In this document: piece after piece, positions 27,926 to 38,457 of the stretch | Numbering within the stretch: the first letter of the stretch is position 1 | Layout of the letters: every line of letters begins with the position of its first letter | Made by a program: the position numbers and the translations under genes | Source of the DNA: Rhodopseudomonas faecalis | GTDB lineage: Bacteria > Pseudomonadota > Alphaproteobacteria > Rhizobiales > Xanthobacteraceae | Reading direction: 5' to 3' | Assembly (NCBI RefSeq): GCF_003217325.1 | Contig: NZ_QJTI01000005.1 | Location: 119,605 to 183,604 of the forward strand | DNA length: 64,000 nucleotides | Notes under the pieces: generated by a model | The model's input: only the letters and a program-made list of their open reading frames with translations | What the model was told of the DNA's origin: nothing | The model's database searches: none

Positions 27926-28945
27926 TTAAGTCAGCGTGCCAACCGCCTTCTCCAGCAGCGACCAGGCTTGATCGCCATATTTGCCCTTCCATTCGGCGTA
28001 GAAACCGGCCTTGCGCAGCTTGTCGCGGAACAGCGCCACGTCCGGCTGATTGAAGATCAGCCCCTTGGCGGTCAGGTCGTCACGCACCGAAGCGTTCAGC
28101 TTGGCGGTGTCTTCGCGCTGATTCATGGCGGCGGCGTTGATGTTTTTCGCGACGATGGCGCGCAGATCTTCCGGCAGCCGCTCCCAGGCGCGGCGGTTGG
28201 CCAAAAACCAGAAACCGTCCCACATGTGGTTGGTAAGCGAGCAATATTTCTGCACTTCGTACAGTTTGGCGGTCGAGATCAGCGCCAGCGGATTTTCCTG
28301 GCCCTCGACCACCTTGGTCTGCAGCGCCGAATAGACTTCGCTGAAATTGATGGAGGCGGGCGCGGCATCGAGCGCCTTGAACATCGAGGTCCACAGCGGC
28401 GACACCGGCACGCGGATCTTGAAGCCCTTGAAATCGTCGGGCTCGTTGATCGGCTTGGTCGAGGAGGTGGTCTGGCGGAAGCCGTTGTCCCAGATCTTGT
28501 CCATCACCATGAGATTGGCCTTGCTGATCTCGGCGCGGATATGGGCGCCCAGTTCGCCATCCATCGCCCGCCAAACCGTGGCGTAGTCCGGGAACGCAAA
28601 GCCGATGCCGTTGATCGAGGTCGCCGGCACCAGGGTCGCCAGGATCAGCCCGGACAAGGTGAAGAACTCGACGCCGCCAGAGCGAATCTGGCTGAGCATA
28701 TCGGTGTCGGAGCCGAGCTGACTACTCGGGAAGATTTGGATATCGACCCGGCCGCCGGTCTCGGTTTTGACCGCCGCGGCCATCTCGCGGGCGCGGACGT
28801 TGAGAGGATGGCTGTCGGGCAGGTTGTTGCCGAACTTGTAGGTGAACTCGGCCTGCTGGGCGCGCGCGATGAACGGCATGCCGACGGTGCCGGCCAGCGT
28901 CGCTGCCGCTGAGGTCTTCAACAAGGTCCGACGTGAGACGCGCAT
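27926..28945 (-). CDS. TRAP transporter DctP-type substrate-binding protein
   Basis: 339 residues. The leader SRRTLLKTSAAATLAGTVG has a twin-arginine motif, so Tat export is plausible. The mature part shows the DctP fold: FTYKFGNNLPDSHPLNVRA, IQIFPSSQLG, GFKIRVPVSPLWTSMFKALDAAP, and VEGQENPLALI. The Arg in KIRVP usually clamps the carboxylate of an organic acid. GGGAG precedes the ATG at 28945. The fused DctQM gene follows after 14 bases. The CoA ligase genes further downstream make an aromatic or fatty acid substrate possible. Confidence 0.92.
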   Translation of the reverse strand: MRVSRRTLLKTSAAATLAGTVGMPFIARAQQAEFTYKFGNNLPDSHPLNVRAREMAAAVKTETGGRVDIQIFPSSQLGSDTDMLSQIRSGGVEFFTLSGLILATLVPATSINGIGFAFPDYATVWRAMDGELGAHIRAEISKANLMVMDKIWDNGFRQTTSSTKPINEPDDFKGFKIRVPVSPLWTSMFKALDAAPASINFSEVYSALQTKVVEGQENPLALISTAKLYEVQKYCSLTNHMWDGFWFLANRRAWERLPEDLRAIVAKNINAAAMNQREDTAKLNASVRDDLTAKGLIFNQPDVALFRDKLRKAGFYAEWKGKYGDQAWSLLEKAVGTLT

Positions 28946-29637
28946 CCGATTTCTCCCTGGCGCCTGGTGCCGTGTTCGGCGCCTTGTGTGGCTCTGGTTC
29001 TGCTTGCCGACACTTTGGCAATTTATCCGGTTCAGCTCACCACCATTCCGCGGCGCTGCGGTCAAGCTCTTTTGCTGCGTGGTCACGACGCCGCTGGCGG
29101 CCGGCTGCGACGCCAGCGCCTGTTGGAGCTGTTCTGGGTCTCGGTCGTCAAGCGGCGTGCCAGCGTCAAATGCGGCCGCCATGGGTGGCGCCAGCGCGGC
29201 CCGAATGGCCCGCGAGCCGCAGCACCAGCCAGATCTGACCCGCACCCGTCCAGCGGCCGCAGCGGATTCCCTGGACGGCTCGGGCGTCGCCGAAAGCGCG
29301 TGGCGCCTGTGCCGACCCCAGGCGCCACGCGCGCCGTCGCCATGGTCCAAATCCACGCGCCGAGGTCATGGCATTGATGGCGATCACGAGGCTTGAGAGC
29401 GGCTGCGCGCGGCGCAGCCACCAGGCGCGTTGGCGGCCGACGCTGGCCATAACGCGAACGCATCGGCGCGCATCGCCAACGCCCCAAATCTCAGGAAATC
29501 CCGCTAAACCACTCCAACTCCATATGGATTTCTGTTCCATAATATACCTTATGCGATTTATGGATATCCGGTGCGGGCCGACCTGTGGCACAAGCTGTTG
29601 CGCTCCCCTTGAAGCGCAGCGAAATCCGGTGTGCGCG
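28946..29637. other. Long non-coding stretch upstream of dctP
   Basis: About 690 bases with several overlapping open frames on both strands, none with recognisable protein features. An AT-rich patch at 29518-29570 contains CCATATGG and CATAA-N6-TTATG, which look like operator half-sites. CTTGAAGCGCAGCGAAATCCGG near 29608 is a worn copy of a repeat word also found at 45.3-47.0 kb. Confidence 0.4.
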
Positions 29638-29790
29638 TTACTGGCGTTTCAATTCGCGGATCAGATTGACGAGCCGGGCATTGAGGGGTGCGAGCTGCGC
29701 CAAACGTTCAGCGTAAGTCAGCGCCGCCGGCCGCAATGTGTCGGCCAGCACGGGCGTGCCATGGCTCGCCCTGCCCCGGCTCAGGATCAA
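29638..29790 (-). CDS. Possible 50-residue ORF or 3' gene remnant
   Basis: Frame from a TTG at 29790 to TAA at 29638. The product has an amphipathic C-terminal half (LRPAALTYAERLAQLAP then NARLVNLIRELKRQ) and G/C-rich third codon positions like real genes here. There is no good ribosome binding site, and the frame is closed just upstream by TAG. It could be the surviving tail of a lost gene. No family recognised. Confidence 0.25.
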   Translation of the reverse strand: MILSRGRASHGTPVLADTLRPAALTYAERLAQLAPLNARLVNLIRELKRQ

Positions 29791-29814
29791 GGTAGCCTGT
29801 TGCTATCGGCAGCA

Positions 29815-29842
29815 CGAGGCGCCGTCCTAAGACGGCGCCTCG
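29815..29842 (-). terminator. Hairpin downstream of the DUF1254 gene
   Basis: CGAGGCGCCGTC pairs perfectly over 12 bp with GACGGCGCCTCG across a CTAA loop. It lies 39 bases past the DUF1254 stop. There is no T run, so it may act with Rho or stabilise the 3' end. Confidence 0.55.
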
Positions 29843-29880
29843 CTTGGCACTCGCATCGCCGCGGCGGGCTGTTCCTTTTG

Positions 29881-31521
29881 TTACTCCTTGCTCGGCTGAT
29901 CCTTGGCGGGATCGGGCGTTGCAGGTTGTGCCGCCGGCTCAGTCTTGTCGGGCTCGCTCTTTGCAGCTTCAGGCGTGGTGGCCTCAGATTTGGCCGGCTC
30001 CGGAGAAGCAGCATCGGCCTTGGCGGGCTCCGCCTGGCTGGCGTCGGCCGGCGCCGCCGGTTCTGCCTGTGCCGGCGCGGCGGGCGGCTCGGCCTTGACG
30101 ATCTGCGCCGCCGGCGGCTTCCACGAGCCGTTCAGCGCCGTGGCTTCCGGCCAATAGATCCGCATCACGATATAGGCCGGACCATTGGGCGCCGGCAGCC
30201 AGTTAGCCTGCTTGTCCGGGCCCGGCGAGTCCTTCTGCAACAGCAGCGTCAGCGAACCGTCGGCGTTCTTCTTCAAGTCCGGCAGCATCGGTGAGTTGAT
30301 CAGATAGCGATTGATCGGATTGTTGATCAGAAGCTGGGTCTTGCCGTCATACATGGTCACCGACCAGAACGCCTTGGCCGGCGGCAGCATCCCAGCCGGG
30401 AAGGTCAGCGCGTAGTTGTTCGCGCCAGTGTCCGGCTTCTTGCCCTCGGCGTCGGTCGCCAGCATCGGATACAGCGCCTCGGCGGCATCGTTGCCATAGA
30501 TGCCAGCCATCGCCGCGGCCGCGCGCCGCGCATAATCGCCGGCATACATCGCCCGGTCGCCGAACGCGTTGCTGGCAATGCGCCAGCCGTTTTCGACCCC
30601 GCCGAGATTGTCGATCTTGGCCTTGATCTTCTCCATGCCGCTCTTGATGCCGGCTTCCAGCTCCTCTCTCTGATCCGCCGTCAGCTTGGCGACGTCGAAC
30701 GGCTTGCCGGCACGAATGCCGATCCTGGCAAACCGCGCCCGCATTGGCGCCTCGACCGCGGCCGGTCCGGTCGCCGGGGCGTAGGTCAGCAGGAAGTTGA
30801 GATAGCCGAACGGGTCCTTAGCCCCGAGTTCCTTGTCGATCTTCGGCCATTTCACCGCGCTGCTGCGCGCCTTCGCCGCCCGCCCCTCGAACTGCGACAG
30901 CGGCATCGCCCGGTAGCCGGCCTGGATCTTTTTGACGTTGTCGATGTCGGCCGCGTTGAACAGCTGGGTTCGAATGAGGCCGAGCGAGAAATCGGTCTCG
31001 CTGCGAAACACGGTTTTGATAGTTTTCGGCGCCTTGCCTTTCCAGCGCGGCCCGGCGACCAGCGCGCATTGCGCGGCGTTGCCGGTGGTGCGGGTGCCCA
31101 TGTAACCGTAGTTGAAGGTGTACATGTCGATCAGCTGCAGCGAAAAGTACCGTGACTGTTCAATGTCCGGATTGCAGATCACGATCGGTTCGGCGCGCAG
31201 ATCCATGCCAATGAAGGAGTATGGCGTGTCGCTGTTCGGGGTCACCACAGCGGTATCAGCGGGCGTATAGACCCGCGCCGTATTGTAGAACTGATTGAAA
31301 GGCGCCTTGTATTGTGACGATGCCGTGTCGACGAATGATTCGTAGTACACGCCGTAATTCATCACCATCGGGTAGCCGTAGACGAAGGCCTCTTCCGCAA
31401 TCGCTTTGACGTCGCCTTTTTGCAATTTATCGCGCGCGCTGGCGCAATCGGCACTCAACACGCCGATCGCCATCGTGGCGATCGTAACGGGCAGGATCGT
31501 CTTCATCGGTCGCAGCAGCAT
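29881..31521 (-). CDS. DUF1254/DUF1214 exported protein
   Basis: 546 residues. A signal peptide ends near CASA (about residue 29). DUF1254 covers about 40-190 (AFVYGYPMVMNYGVYYESF, TPNSDTPYSFIGMDLRAEP, DMYTFNYGYMGTRTTG); DUF1214 follows near 350-470 (NNYALTFPAGMLPPAKAFWSVTMYD, PNGPAYIVMRIYWPE). The last 75 residues are an Ala/Pro/Glu/Lys tail, probably disordered. Function is unknown; the family is periplasmic in many proteobacteria. The ATG at 31521 has GGGAGG nine bases ahead, better than the ATG at 31506. Confidence 0.82.
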   Translation of the reverse strand: MLLRPMKTILPVTIATMAIGVLSADCASARDKLQKGDVKAIAEEAFVYGYPMVMNYGVYYESFVDTASSQYKAPFNQFYNTARVYTPADTAVVTPNSDTPYSFIGMDLRAEPIVICNPDIEQSRYFSLQLIDMYTFNYGYMGTRTTGNAAQCALVAGPRWKGKAPKTIKTVFRSETDFSLGLIRTQLFNAADIDNVKKIQAGYRAMPLSQFEGRAAKARSSAVKWPKIDKELGAKDPFGYLNFLLTYAPATGPAAVEAPMRARFARIGIRAGKPFDVAKLTADQREELEAGIKSGMEKIKAKIDNLGGVENGWRIASNAFGDRAMYAGDYARRAAAAMAGIYGNDAAEALYPMLATDAEGKKPDTGANNYALTFPAGMLPPAKAFWSVTMYDGKTQLLINNPINRYLINSPMLPDLKKNADGSLTLLLQKDSPGPDKQANWLPAPNGPAYIVMRIYWPEATALNGSWKPPAAQIVKAEPPAAPAQAEPAAPADASQAEPAKADAASPEPAKSEATTPEAAKSEPDKTEPAAQPATPDPAKDQPSKE

Positions 31522-31683
31522 CGCGAAGGCCTCCCTCATTGTTAACCATGGCGGCCGTCAGCTTTTTTGCTCGCATCAGATTGTGCATTGATCTCGCGCA
31601 ACCTGCATTCGCTATTCGACCCTTTCTCAATCCAGAGCTGATTACGACGTACTGCGCCGCGTGCGCCGGTCAGCGGCTCGCGC

Positions 31684-31711
31684 TGCGGTTCTGATCAGTA
31701 TCAGAACCGCA
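31684..31711 (-). terminator. Hairpin downstream of the first chemoreceptor gene
   Basis: TGCGGTTCTGAT and ATCAGAACCGCA form a perfect 12-bp stem with a CAGT loop, 8 bases past the chemoreceptor stop. No T run on the transcribed strand. Confidence 0.6.
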
Positions 31712-31718
31712 ATGCCGG

Positions 31719-33401
31719 TTAAGCGGCGCGCACGGTGTTGAGGAATTTGCCGACCTCGAGCTTGAGCCGGTTGCTGTCGCGCGACAGTGCCTTGGCCGCC
31801 GTCAGCACCTGGGATGATGCGGCGCCGGTGTCGGAGGCGCCATGCTGCACGTTGCAGATGTTGGCTGACACCTCGTGGGTACCGGCCGCCGCCTGCTGGA
31901 CGTTGCGGGAAATCTCCTGGGTCGCCGCGCCCTGCTGCTCAATCGCCGAGGCGATGGTGGCCGCGATTTCCGACATCCTGGCAATGGTGGCGCCGATCGC
32001 CTGAATCGCATCGACCGATTCATGGGTTGCGCTCTGAATGCTGGCGATCTGCTGGCCGATGTCGCCGGTCGCCTTGCCGGTCTGCTCGGCCAGCGCCTTG
32101 ACCTCGGACGCCACCACGGCAAAGCCACGCCCCGCCTCGCCGGCGCGCGCCGCCTCAATGGTGGCGTTGAGCGCCAACAGATTGGTCTGGCCGGCAATGG
32201 TGTTGATCAGTTCGACCACATCGCCGATCCGGCTGGCGGCCTTCGCCAGTTCGCTGACCCGCTCATTGGTGTGGCGGGCCTGTTCGACCGCCTCGCCGGC
32301 GATCCGCGCCGAGCTTTGTACCTGGCGGCTGATCTCGGTGATCGACGACGACATCTCTTCGGTGGCCGACGCGACCGATTGCACATTGGTGGAGGCTTCT
32401 TCCGAAGCCGCGGCCACCACGGTCGCCAACGATTGAGAGCGGTCCGCGGTGGTCGCCAGCGTATCGGCCGAGGCCTCGAGCTCGGTCGATGCCGATGACA
32501 CCGTTTCGATGATCTCACCGATCGCCGCTTCGAAATCGTCAGCCATGCGGTGCATGGCGGCCTTGCGTTGCTCGGCGCCGACCCGCTGTTGCTCAGCGAC
32601 CATGTCGGCTTCGTGGCGTGCGGCTTTTTCAGAGTTCTCACGGATCTTGACGACATTGGTCGCCATGTCGCCGATCTCGTCGTTGCGGTCCGCACCCGGG
32701 ATCGCGACCTTGAGGTCGCCGGCCGCCATCTTGGCGAGCGCACCGTTCAGACCCGCGAGCCCGGCGGCGATCCGCAAGGCCACGAACAACACCGCGATGA
32801 TGCCGAGCGCGATCGAGATCGAAGCCAGCACAATGGTGTTGGACCAAGCCGATTGATAGCTGTTTTGGGCGTCCTGGGTTGCCGCGTTGGCTCCCTGGTC
32901 ATTCTGCGCGACCGCCTGATCGATGACCTTCAGCACCACGTCGAAGGCCGGCCGCGCGGCGGCGTCATCGGCCCTGAGCAAGTCACCCGACTGTCCTGAC
33001 AGCGCCAATTCGGACATCTGGCGCTGCAGCGCCAGATAGGTGAACCATTTCGCGCTCAGTTCGTCGAACATGCGCCGAGCGGTCGGATCGGTGATGCGCT
33101 GCTCATATTTCCGGATGGTATCGGCCGCCTGGCCGGCGCGCATTTCCTGATTGGCTACCAGTTCCTTGCGATAGGCCGGATCGGTGGCGAGCAAGACGCG
33201 CAGGCTGGCCACGCGATAACGAACCATAGTGTATTTCACTTCGCCGAGCTGACGCACCGCCGGCAGCCATCGGCCATTGACGTCTTCCATCTTGCTGTTG
33301 ATCGCACCGAGCTTAGTCAGCGCCATCCAGCTCTGGCCCATCAGCAACAACAACAGCATGAAAACAATGGTAATTAGACAAAACTTCAGTGTCACGCGCA
33401 C
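31719..33401 (-). CDS. Methyl-accepting chemotaxis protein with helical periplasmic domain
   Basis: 560 residues. Membrane helix at about 8-26, a periplasmic four-helix-bundle sensor to about 185, a second helix near 190-215, HAMP to about 265, then the MA signalling domain. The hairpin tip [41 protein letters not shown] is the CheA/CheW-binding region. It ends [13 protein letters not shown], without a CheR-docking pentapeptide. It is followed by a strong hairpin and preceded, 286 bases upstream, by a second chemoreceptor gene. No che genes are in the window. Confidence 0.94.
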   Translation of the reverse strand: MRVTLKFCLITIVFMLLLLLMGQSWMALTKLGAINSKMEDVNGRWLPAVRQLGEVKYTMVRYRVASLRVLLATDPAYRKELVANQEMRAGQAADTIRKYEQRITDPTARRMFDELSAKWFTYLALQRQMSELALSGQSGDLLRADDAAARPAFDVVLKVIDQAVAQNDQGANAATQDAQNSYQSAWSNTIVLASISIALGIIAVLFVALRIAAGLAGLNGALAKMAAGDLKVAIPGADRNDEIGDMATNVVKIRENSEKAARHEADMVAEQQRVGAEQRKAAMHRMADDFEAAIGEIIETVSSASTELEASADTLATTADRSQSLATVVAAASEEASTNVQSVASATEEMSSSITEISRQVQSSARIAGEAVEQARHTNERVSELAKAASRIGDVVELINTIAGQTNLLALNATIEAARAGEAGRGFAVVASEVKALAEQTGKATGDIGQQIASIQSATHESVDAIQAIGATIARMSEIAATIASAIEQQGAATQEISRNVQQAAAGTHEVSANICNVQHGASDTGAASSQVLTAAKALSRDSNRLKLEVGKFLNTVRAA

Positions 33402-33627
33402 GACTGCCCCCTATTGCAATCGACCAATCCGAAAACTCACAGCGCGCTGCCGGTGGTCATGGTCGCGCGATCTGACGGACAACGGCCATCAGACGAACAG
33501 CGTCAGGGTGCGTCGCAAAAATTTCTGATCAGTTGAGACCGCAGCTAGGGGAACTACCAGTTGAGCGAAAATCGTAGCGCACGGCGCCGCTCAGCGGCAT
33601 AACCGTTTGCGGGCAGCAGAATGCAAC

Positions 33628-33655
33628 AGCCCAGGCGCGGTGCCGCGCCTGGGCT
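33628..33655 (-). terminator. Hairpin downstream of the second chemoreceptor gene
   Basis: AGCCCAGGCGCGG pairs perfectly with CCGCGCCTGGGCT over 13 bp with a 2-base loop as drawn, so a few top pairs probably open. It lies 33 bases past the stop. Confidence 0.55.
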
Positions 33656-33687
33656 CGCCGGTTTTCGTGATCAGCCGCGGGACTAGA

Positions 33688-35838
33688 CTAAGCGGCGCGC
33701 ACCGTATCTAGGAACTTGGTGACTTCGCGCCTCAGGTTGTTGCTTTCCCGAGCGAGAGACCGGGCGGCCGATAGCAGCTGCGTGGAAGCCGATCCGGTCT
33801 CGCTGGCACCACGTTGCACATCGCTGATGTTGCTGGTGACCTCAATGGTGCCCTGCGCCGCCTGATGGACGTTTTGAGAGATTTCGCGGGTGGCCGCGCC
33901 CTGCTGCTCGACCGCCGAGGCGATGGTCGAGGAAATCTGCGACAGTTGCCCAATGGTGTCGCCGATCTCCTTGATCGCTGCGACCGACTCCTGGGTCGCG
34001 GTCTGAATCCCGGCGATCTGCTGGCCGATTTCTTCAGTGGCCTTGGCGGTCTGCTCGGCCAGCGCCTTGACCTCGGAGGCCACCACCGCAAAGCCCCGCC
34101 CCGCCTCGCCGGCGCGCGCGGCTTCAATGGTGGCGTTCAGCGCCAGCAGATTGGTCTGGCCGGCGATGTCATTGATCAGCTCGACCACCGCGCCGATCCG
34201 GGTCGCAGCGCTCGACAGTTCGCTGACCCGATCGTTGGTGGTGCGCGCCTGTTGCACCGCCGCGTTGGCGATCTTGGCCGAGTCCTGGACCTGCCGGCTG
34301 ATTTCGTCGACCGACGATGCCATCTGCTCGGTGGCGGAAGCAACCGACTGCACATTGGCGGTGGCATCGCCCGAAGCAGTCGCCACGATATGGGTGAGCT
34401 GCTGCGTGCGTTCGGCCGTTGCGGTCAGGGTGCCGGCAGAATGCTCAAGCTCGGTGGAGGCGGCCGATACCGCATTGATCATCTCGCCGACCGCCGTCTC
34501 GAAATCGCCAGCCAGCTTGTGCATTTCGGCGCGCCGATCGGCGGTGATGCGCCGCTCGGTCTCGATCTGCACTTCGCGATCGAATCCGAGCTTGGCCTGC
34601 ATCGCCTGGATGTTGCGCAGCGCCGTACCGATCTCGTCGTCACGCTTGATCAGGATACGGCTGTTGAAATTGCCGCGTGCAATGGCGTCCATCGCGGTAT
34701 TGAGCCGACCGAGCGGCCGCAAGGTCGCCTGGATGGTACGCAGGCCGAGCCAGCCACCATAGCCGAGGGCAACCAGCAGCAGCGACACCACGATCGCCAG
34801 CACCACATAATAACTCCGCTGCTCGCTCTCGTAGTCGGCCTTGGCTTCATTGACATAGACAGCGACCAGCTTGTCGAGATCGCGCCTGGCGGCCTGCAGT
34901 TGCTCGGAAACCTGACCGGCCAGCAATTCTGACAGCTCGTCATATTTGGCAGAGAGCAGCATCTCCAGTCCGGTTCGCCCGCCCTTGTCGAGATAGTCGG
35001 ACAGTCTGCGTCCAACCTCCTCGGCGGCCGCTTTCTCATCCGGGGTACGCACCTGGGCGCCAAACGTCGACCAAGCCCGGTTGGTGACATCGATGTTGTC
35101 GCGCAGCCGGCGGACCGCTTCGTCAGTCGGGCGGTTGGCCCGCGCGTTCGACAACGCTTCGTACATCAGCAGCGTTGAGGCCTTGAGGCCCTCCTCGACC
35201 TCGAACAACTGCGCCAGCGGTAGCGTGCGATGTTCATAGATCGACTGCACCATGCCGTTGCTGGATTGGGTGGCCATCATGCCGGTGAGGCTGATCATGG
35301 TCATGAACATCACCAGCACCGTCACCAGCGTGGTGAGCCGCGCTTTCAAGGTGCCGGTGAAGAACGACAGACGATCGAATACGGTCTTGCGCCGGATGAT
35401 GCCGTCCGCGATCACGAAATCCTTGCAGGTCTTGTTGCGAAGCTGGGCATAGACCAGTTCGGCCTGCTGACGCAGTTCAGGCGCGAGCTTGGAACGGATC
35501 GACATGTAGCCGGTAAGCACGCCATTTTCCCAGATCGGACTGGCGCTCGCCATCACCCAATAATAGTCACCGTTCTTGCAGCGGTTCTTGACCGCGCCAT
35601 ACCACGGCCGGCCAGCCTTCAGCGTCGCCCACAGGTTCTCGAAGGCCTCAACCGGCATGTCCGGGTGCCGCACGATGTTGTGCGGCTGTCCCATCAGCTC
35701 TTCCTCAGTGAATCCGGATGCCTCCAGAAACGCCTGATTGAAATATGTGAGGCGCCCCTTCGGATCAGTCTTGGATACGATCAGGCAATCGTCGCTCAGC
35801 TTATACTCGACGTTGGTGACCGGCAGGTTGTTACGCAT
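33688..35838 (-). CDS. Aer-like chemoreceptor with N-terminal PAS domain
   Basis: 716 residues. PAS domain at about 15-125 ([57 protein letters not shown]), close in pattern to the FAD-binding Aer PAS. A membrane helix near 175-195 leads to a periplasmic four-helix region, a second helix near 345-368, HAMP, and an MA signalling domain whose tip [37 protein letters not shown] matches that of the downstream paralogue. It may sense redox or energy state. The ATG at 35838 has GAGGA eight bases ahead; an open frame upstream is not convincing. Confidence 0.93.
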   Translation of the reverse strand: MRNNLPVTNVEYKLSDDCLIVSKTDPKGRLTYFNQAFLEASGFTEEELMGQPHNIVRHPDMPVEAFENLWATLKAGRPWYGAVKNRCKNGDYYWVMASASPIWENGVLTGYMSIRSKLAPELRQQAELVYAQLRNKTCKDFVIADGIIRRKTVFDRLSFFTGTLKARLTTLVTVLVMFMTMISLTGMMATQSSNGMVQSIYEHRTLPLAQLFEVEEGLKASTLLMYEALSNARANRPTDEAVRRLRDNIDVTNRAWSTFGAQVRTPDEKAAAEEVGRRLSDYLDKGGRTGLEMLLSAKYDELSELLAGQVSEQLQAARRDLDKLVAVYVNEAKADYESEQRSYYVVLAIVVSLLLVALGYGGWLGLRTIQATLRPLGRLNTAMDAIARGNFNSRILIKRDDEIGTALRNIQAMQAKLGFDREVQIETERRITADRRAEMHKLAGDFETAVGEMINAVSAASTELEHSAGTLTATAERTQQLTHIVATASGDATANVQSVASATEQMASSVDEISRQVQDSAKIANAAVQQARTTNDRVSELSSAATRIGAVVELINDIAGQTNLLALNATIEAARAGEAGRGFAVVASEVKALAEQTAKATEEIGQQIAGIQTATQESVAAIKEIGDTIGQLSQISSTIASAVEQQGAATREISQNVHQAAQGTIEVTSNISDVQRGASETGSASTQLLSAARSLARESNNLRREVTKFLDTVRAA

Positions 35839-36109
35839 CCGACTGTCCTCGTTTCTTGGCCTCTTGATAATGGCTGCGGAGCAATCGGCTGTGCGCTTGA
35901 CCATCACGAAGCTGAGGCGATCAGCATCCGGAGCCACGCTGCGAGCAAGCAGCGGCGTCGGTCGGGCGCTGCCAGATGCGCAGCACGGCAAAACTAAGTG
36001 CCGCGGCTGATCTGATCCTTAATCTGGCAGCGCGTAGGACTACGGGGATTTCTTCGCCTAGCGAATGGACAGCGGAATCATGACCCGCTGCGATCGCAAT
36101 CGTCGCTTT

Positions 36110-36427
36110 TCACTCTGCCGCGGCGATGTCAGCGCAATTGGCATTATCAACCACTACAGGACTTTCGAACCAATCGATCGACGGCGGCACGCCATAGAGT
36201 TTTTCGACGAACGCCCGCCATTCGCCGCTGTAGACTTTCTCGGCGGCTTCGCGGCTGTCCCAGAAATACACCCCGCCTGCGGTCATGCCGTCTTCAGAGC
36301 GGATGTAATATTTGCGGATCAGTCCCGGCAGATTCCGATATTTCGGCGCGCTGCTTTGGAAGCGGCGTTTCGCCTCGTCGAGTGACAGCGGTTGCGCAAC
36401 ACGGAATTGGACGACGGTGGTGATCAT
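36110..36427 (-). CDS. YdhR-like small monooxygenase/ABM-fold protein
   Basis: 105 residues. ITTVVQFRVAQPLSLDEAKRRFQSSAPKYRNLPGLIRKYYI and VYFWDSREAAEKVYSGEW match the YdhR-type dimeric alpha-beta barrel. The residues around WRAFVEKLYGVPPSIDWFESPVVVDN also fit. The substrate is unknown. GGGAGG is five bases ahead of the ATG. Confidence 0.8.
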   Translation of the reverse strand: MITTVVQFRVAQPLSLDEAKRRFQSSAPKYRNLPGLIRKYYIRSEDGMTAGGVYFWDSREAAEKVYSGEWRAFVEKLYGVPPSIDWFESPVVVDNANCADIAAAE

Positions 36428-36619
36428 CGAAGCCTCCCTGGACGCTTCTATTGGCGCGCATCGGACGGCGCGCTTGGGGCCATTGCGGCCCAATCGAGCC
36501 GGACGCGGCGCCAGAGCCCGATCAGCCTGTTGTTATGATGGCAACGACCAAATGCGCCGGCAAGCGCTGGCGACCAACTCGACGTGGATAGCGGCGCAAA
36601 GCCGCGGATCGCCCGCCGA

Positions 36620-37372
36620 TCAGTGCCCGCCGGAGCTCTGCTGCTTGGCAGCAAACTCCTGCCAGCCCCGGGCGCGCAGCCGGCACGCGGGGCATTCGCC
36701 GCAGCCATAGCCCCAATCATGGCGGGCGCCACGCTCGCCGAGATAACAGGTGTGGGAATGCTCGCGGATCAGATCGACCAGGCCGTCGCCGCCGAGCTCT
36801 TGTGCCAGCGCCCAGGTCTCGGCCTTATCGCGCCACATCAACGGCGTGTGCAGCGCGAAATTCTTGTCCATGCCGAGGTTGATGGCGGTTTGCAGCGCCT
36901 TGATGGTGGCGTCGCGGCAATCGGGATAGCCGGAATAATCGGTCTCGCACATGCCGCCAACAATCGCACCAATGCCGCGGCGATAAGCCAGCGCTGCCGC
37001 GAAGGTCAGGAAGATCAGATTGCGGCCGGGCACAAAGGTATTGGGCAGGCCATCGGCCCCCATGGTGATGGCAACATCGCGGGTCAGCGCGGTGTCGGAG
37101 ATCGACGCCAGGGTCGGAACCGACAAAGTGCGCGCTTCGCCGAGCTTGGCGGCCCAGCCGGGCTGCAATGCCTTGATCCCGTCGATCAGATGCTGCCGGC
37201 TCTCCAGTTCGACCAGATGGCGCTGGCCATAATCGAAGCCCAGGGTCTCGACATGGGTGAACCGTTGCAGCGCCCACGCCAGGCAGGTCGCCGAATCTTG
37301 TCCGCCCGAAAACAACACCAGCGCCTTTTCGGCGCCGCTGCCGGCGGTCTCGTTGTGCTCTCGATTGTTCAT
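36620..37372 (-). CDS. queC: 7-cyano-7-deazaguanine synthase
   Basis: 250 residues. It makes preQ0 from 7-carboxy-7-deazaguanine with ATP and ammonia, on the queuosine pathway. The PP-loop is [34 protein letters not shown] and [15 protein letters not shown] are conserved, and the C-terminal zinc site is [13 protein letters not shown] with an upstream Cys in HTCYLGE. The ATG at 37372 is close to the first strand. It diverges from mazG. No preQ1 riboswitch or other que gene was found nearby. Confidence 0.95.
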   Translation of the reverse strand: MNNREHNETAGSGAEKALVLFSGGQDSATCLAWALQRFTHVETLGFDYGQRHLVELESRQHLIDGIKALQPGWAAKLGEARTLSVPTLASISDTALTRDVAITMGADGLPNTFVPGRNLIFLTFAAALAYRRGIGAIVGGMCETDYSGYPDCRDATIKALQTAINLGMDKNFALHTPLMWRDKAETWALAQELGGDGLVDLIREHSHTCYLGERGARHDWGYGCGECPACRLRARGWQEFAAKQQSSGGH

Positions 37373-37485
37373 CGCCGACCGCAATAGCACTGCTGCGCCG
37401 CTGCGCCAAACTGGCGCTGGCATTTTCGCTGGGGTTTGCCGCCGCGCTGCGGCATAGAGGGGGCTGCTAACGAAGAGTGCCCGCC

Positions 37486-38304
37486 ATGAAGCCATCCCGT
37501 GACATTACCCGCCTGATCGAGATCATGGCCGCGCTGCGCACCCCCGGCACCGGTTGCCCATGGGATCTCGAGCAGAATTTTGCGACGATCGCGCCCTACA
37601 CCATCGAAGAAGCCTATGAGGTGGCCGAGGCCATCACCCGCAACGATCTCGACGATCTGCGTGACGAATTGGGCGACCTGCTACTGCAGGTGGTGTTTCA
37701 TTCCAGAATGGCGGAGGAACAAGGCGCGTTCGTGTTCGGCGACGTGGTCGAAGCGATCTGTCGCAAGATGATCCGCCGCCATCCCCACGTCTTCGCAGAC
37801 CCCGACAATCGCGAAGCCGATCCGGCCGGCGCCCAGGTCACCTGGCATCGCATCAAGGCCGAGGAAAAGGCCGAGCGCGCCGCGCGCCGCGCCCAGCCCG
37901 AGGTGGAGGCGTCGTCCCTGCTCGCCGAGGTCAAACCCGGCCAGCCGGCCCTGACCCGGGCCATGGAACTACAGCGCAAAGCTTCGACCGTCGGTTTTGA
38001 CTGGAACGACCCACGCGCCGTGCTGGCCAAGATCCGCGAGGAGATCGATGAAGTCGAGGCGGCGCTCAATGAAGGCGACAACGCCGCCGCCCATGAAGAG
38101 ACCGGCGATCTGATGTTCGCGCTGGTCAATCTGGCGCGCCATGTCGGCGCCGATCCGGAGACCGCGCTGCGCGCCACCAATGCCAAGTTCGAGCGGCGCT
38201 TTGGCTATATCGAGCGGGCGCTGGCCGCCGAGGGCCGCGACTGCCGTTCCGCCACGCTGGCGGAAATGGATAAGCTCTGGACCCAGGCCAAGCGCGAAGA
38301 ATAA
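37486..38304 (+). CDS. mazG: Nucleoside triphosphate pyrophosphohydrolase MazG
   Basis: 272 residues, two MazG domains. The first has [34 protein letters not shown] and [19 protein letters not shown]; the second has [12 protein letters not shown] and [17 protein letters not shown]. The EExxE and ExxD metal sites are visible in both. It hydrolyses NTPs to NMPs and pyrophosphate, limiting faulty nucleotides or alarmone. ATG at 37486; an in-frame GTG lies three codons upstream. The 3' flank is unusually AT-rich. Confidence 0.94.
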   Translation: MKPSRDITRLIEIMAALRTPGTGCPWDLEQNFATIAPYTIEEAYEVAEAITRNDLDDLRDELGDLLLQVVFHSRMAEEQGAFVFGDVVEAICRKMIRRHPHVFADPDNREADPAGAQVTWHRIKAEEKAERAARRAQPEVEASSLLAEVKPGQPALTRAMELQRKASTVGFDWNDPRAVLAKIREEIDEVEAALNEGDNAAAHEETGDLMFALVNLARHVGADPETALRATNAKFERRFGYIERALAAEGRDCRSATLAEMDKLWTQAKREE

Positions 38305-38457
38305 AATCCATTTTTGTTCAATACTTTCAATAATTATTCTAATCTAAAAACTGAACTAGAGGGACGGCTCTGCACAATCGGGCAGTTACGTTTCCGAGCC
38401 GCCATACCTACATATTAGGAGTCCGCATCGGAGATTGAGGGGGTCGGCGCAAGCGCC

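Noticed and set aside
28946..29591. Several frames of 100-184 codons upstream of dctP
   Set aside because: None has a recognisable motif, signal peptide or membrane pattern, and both strands show Arg-rich shadow composition.
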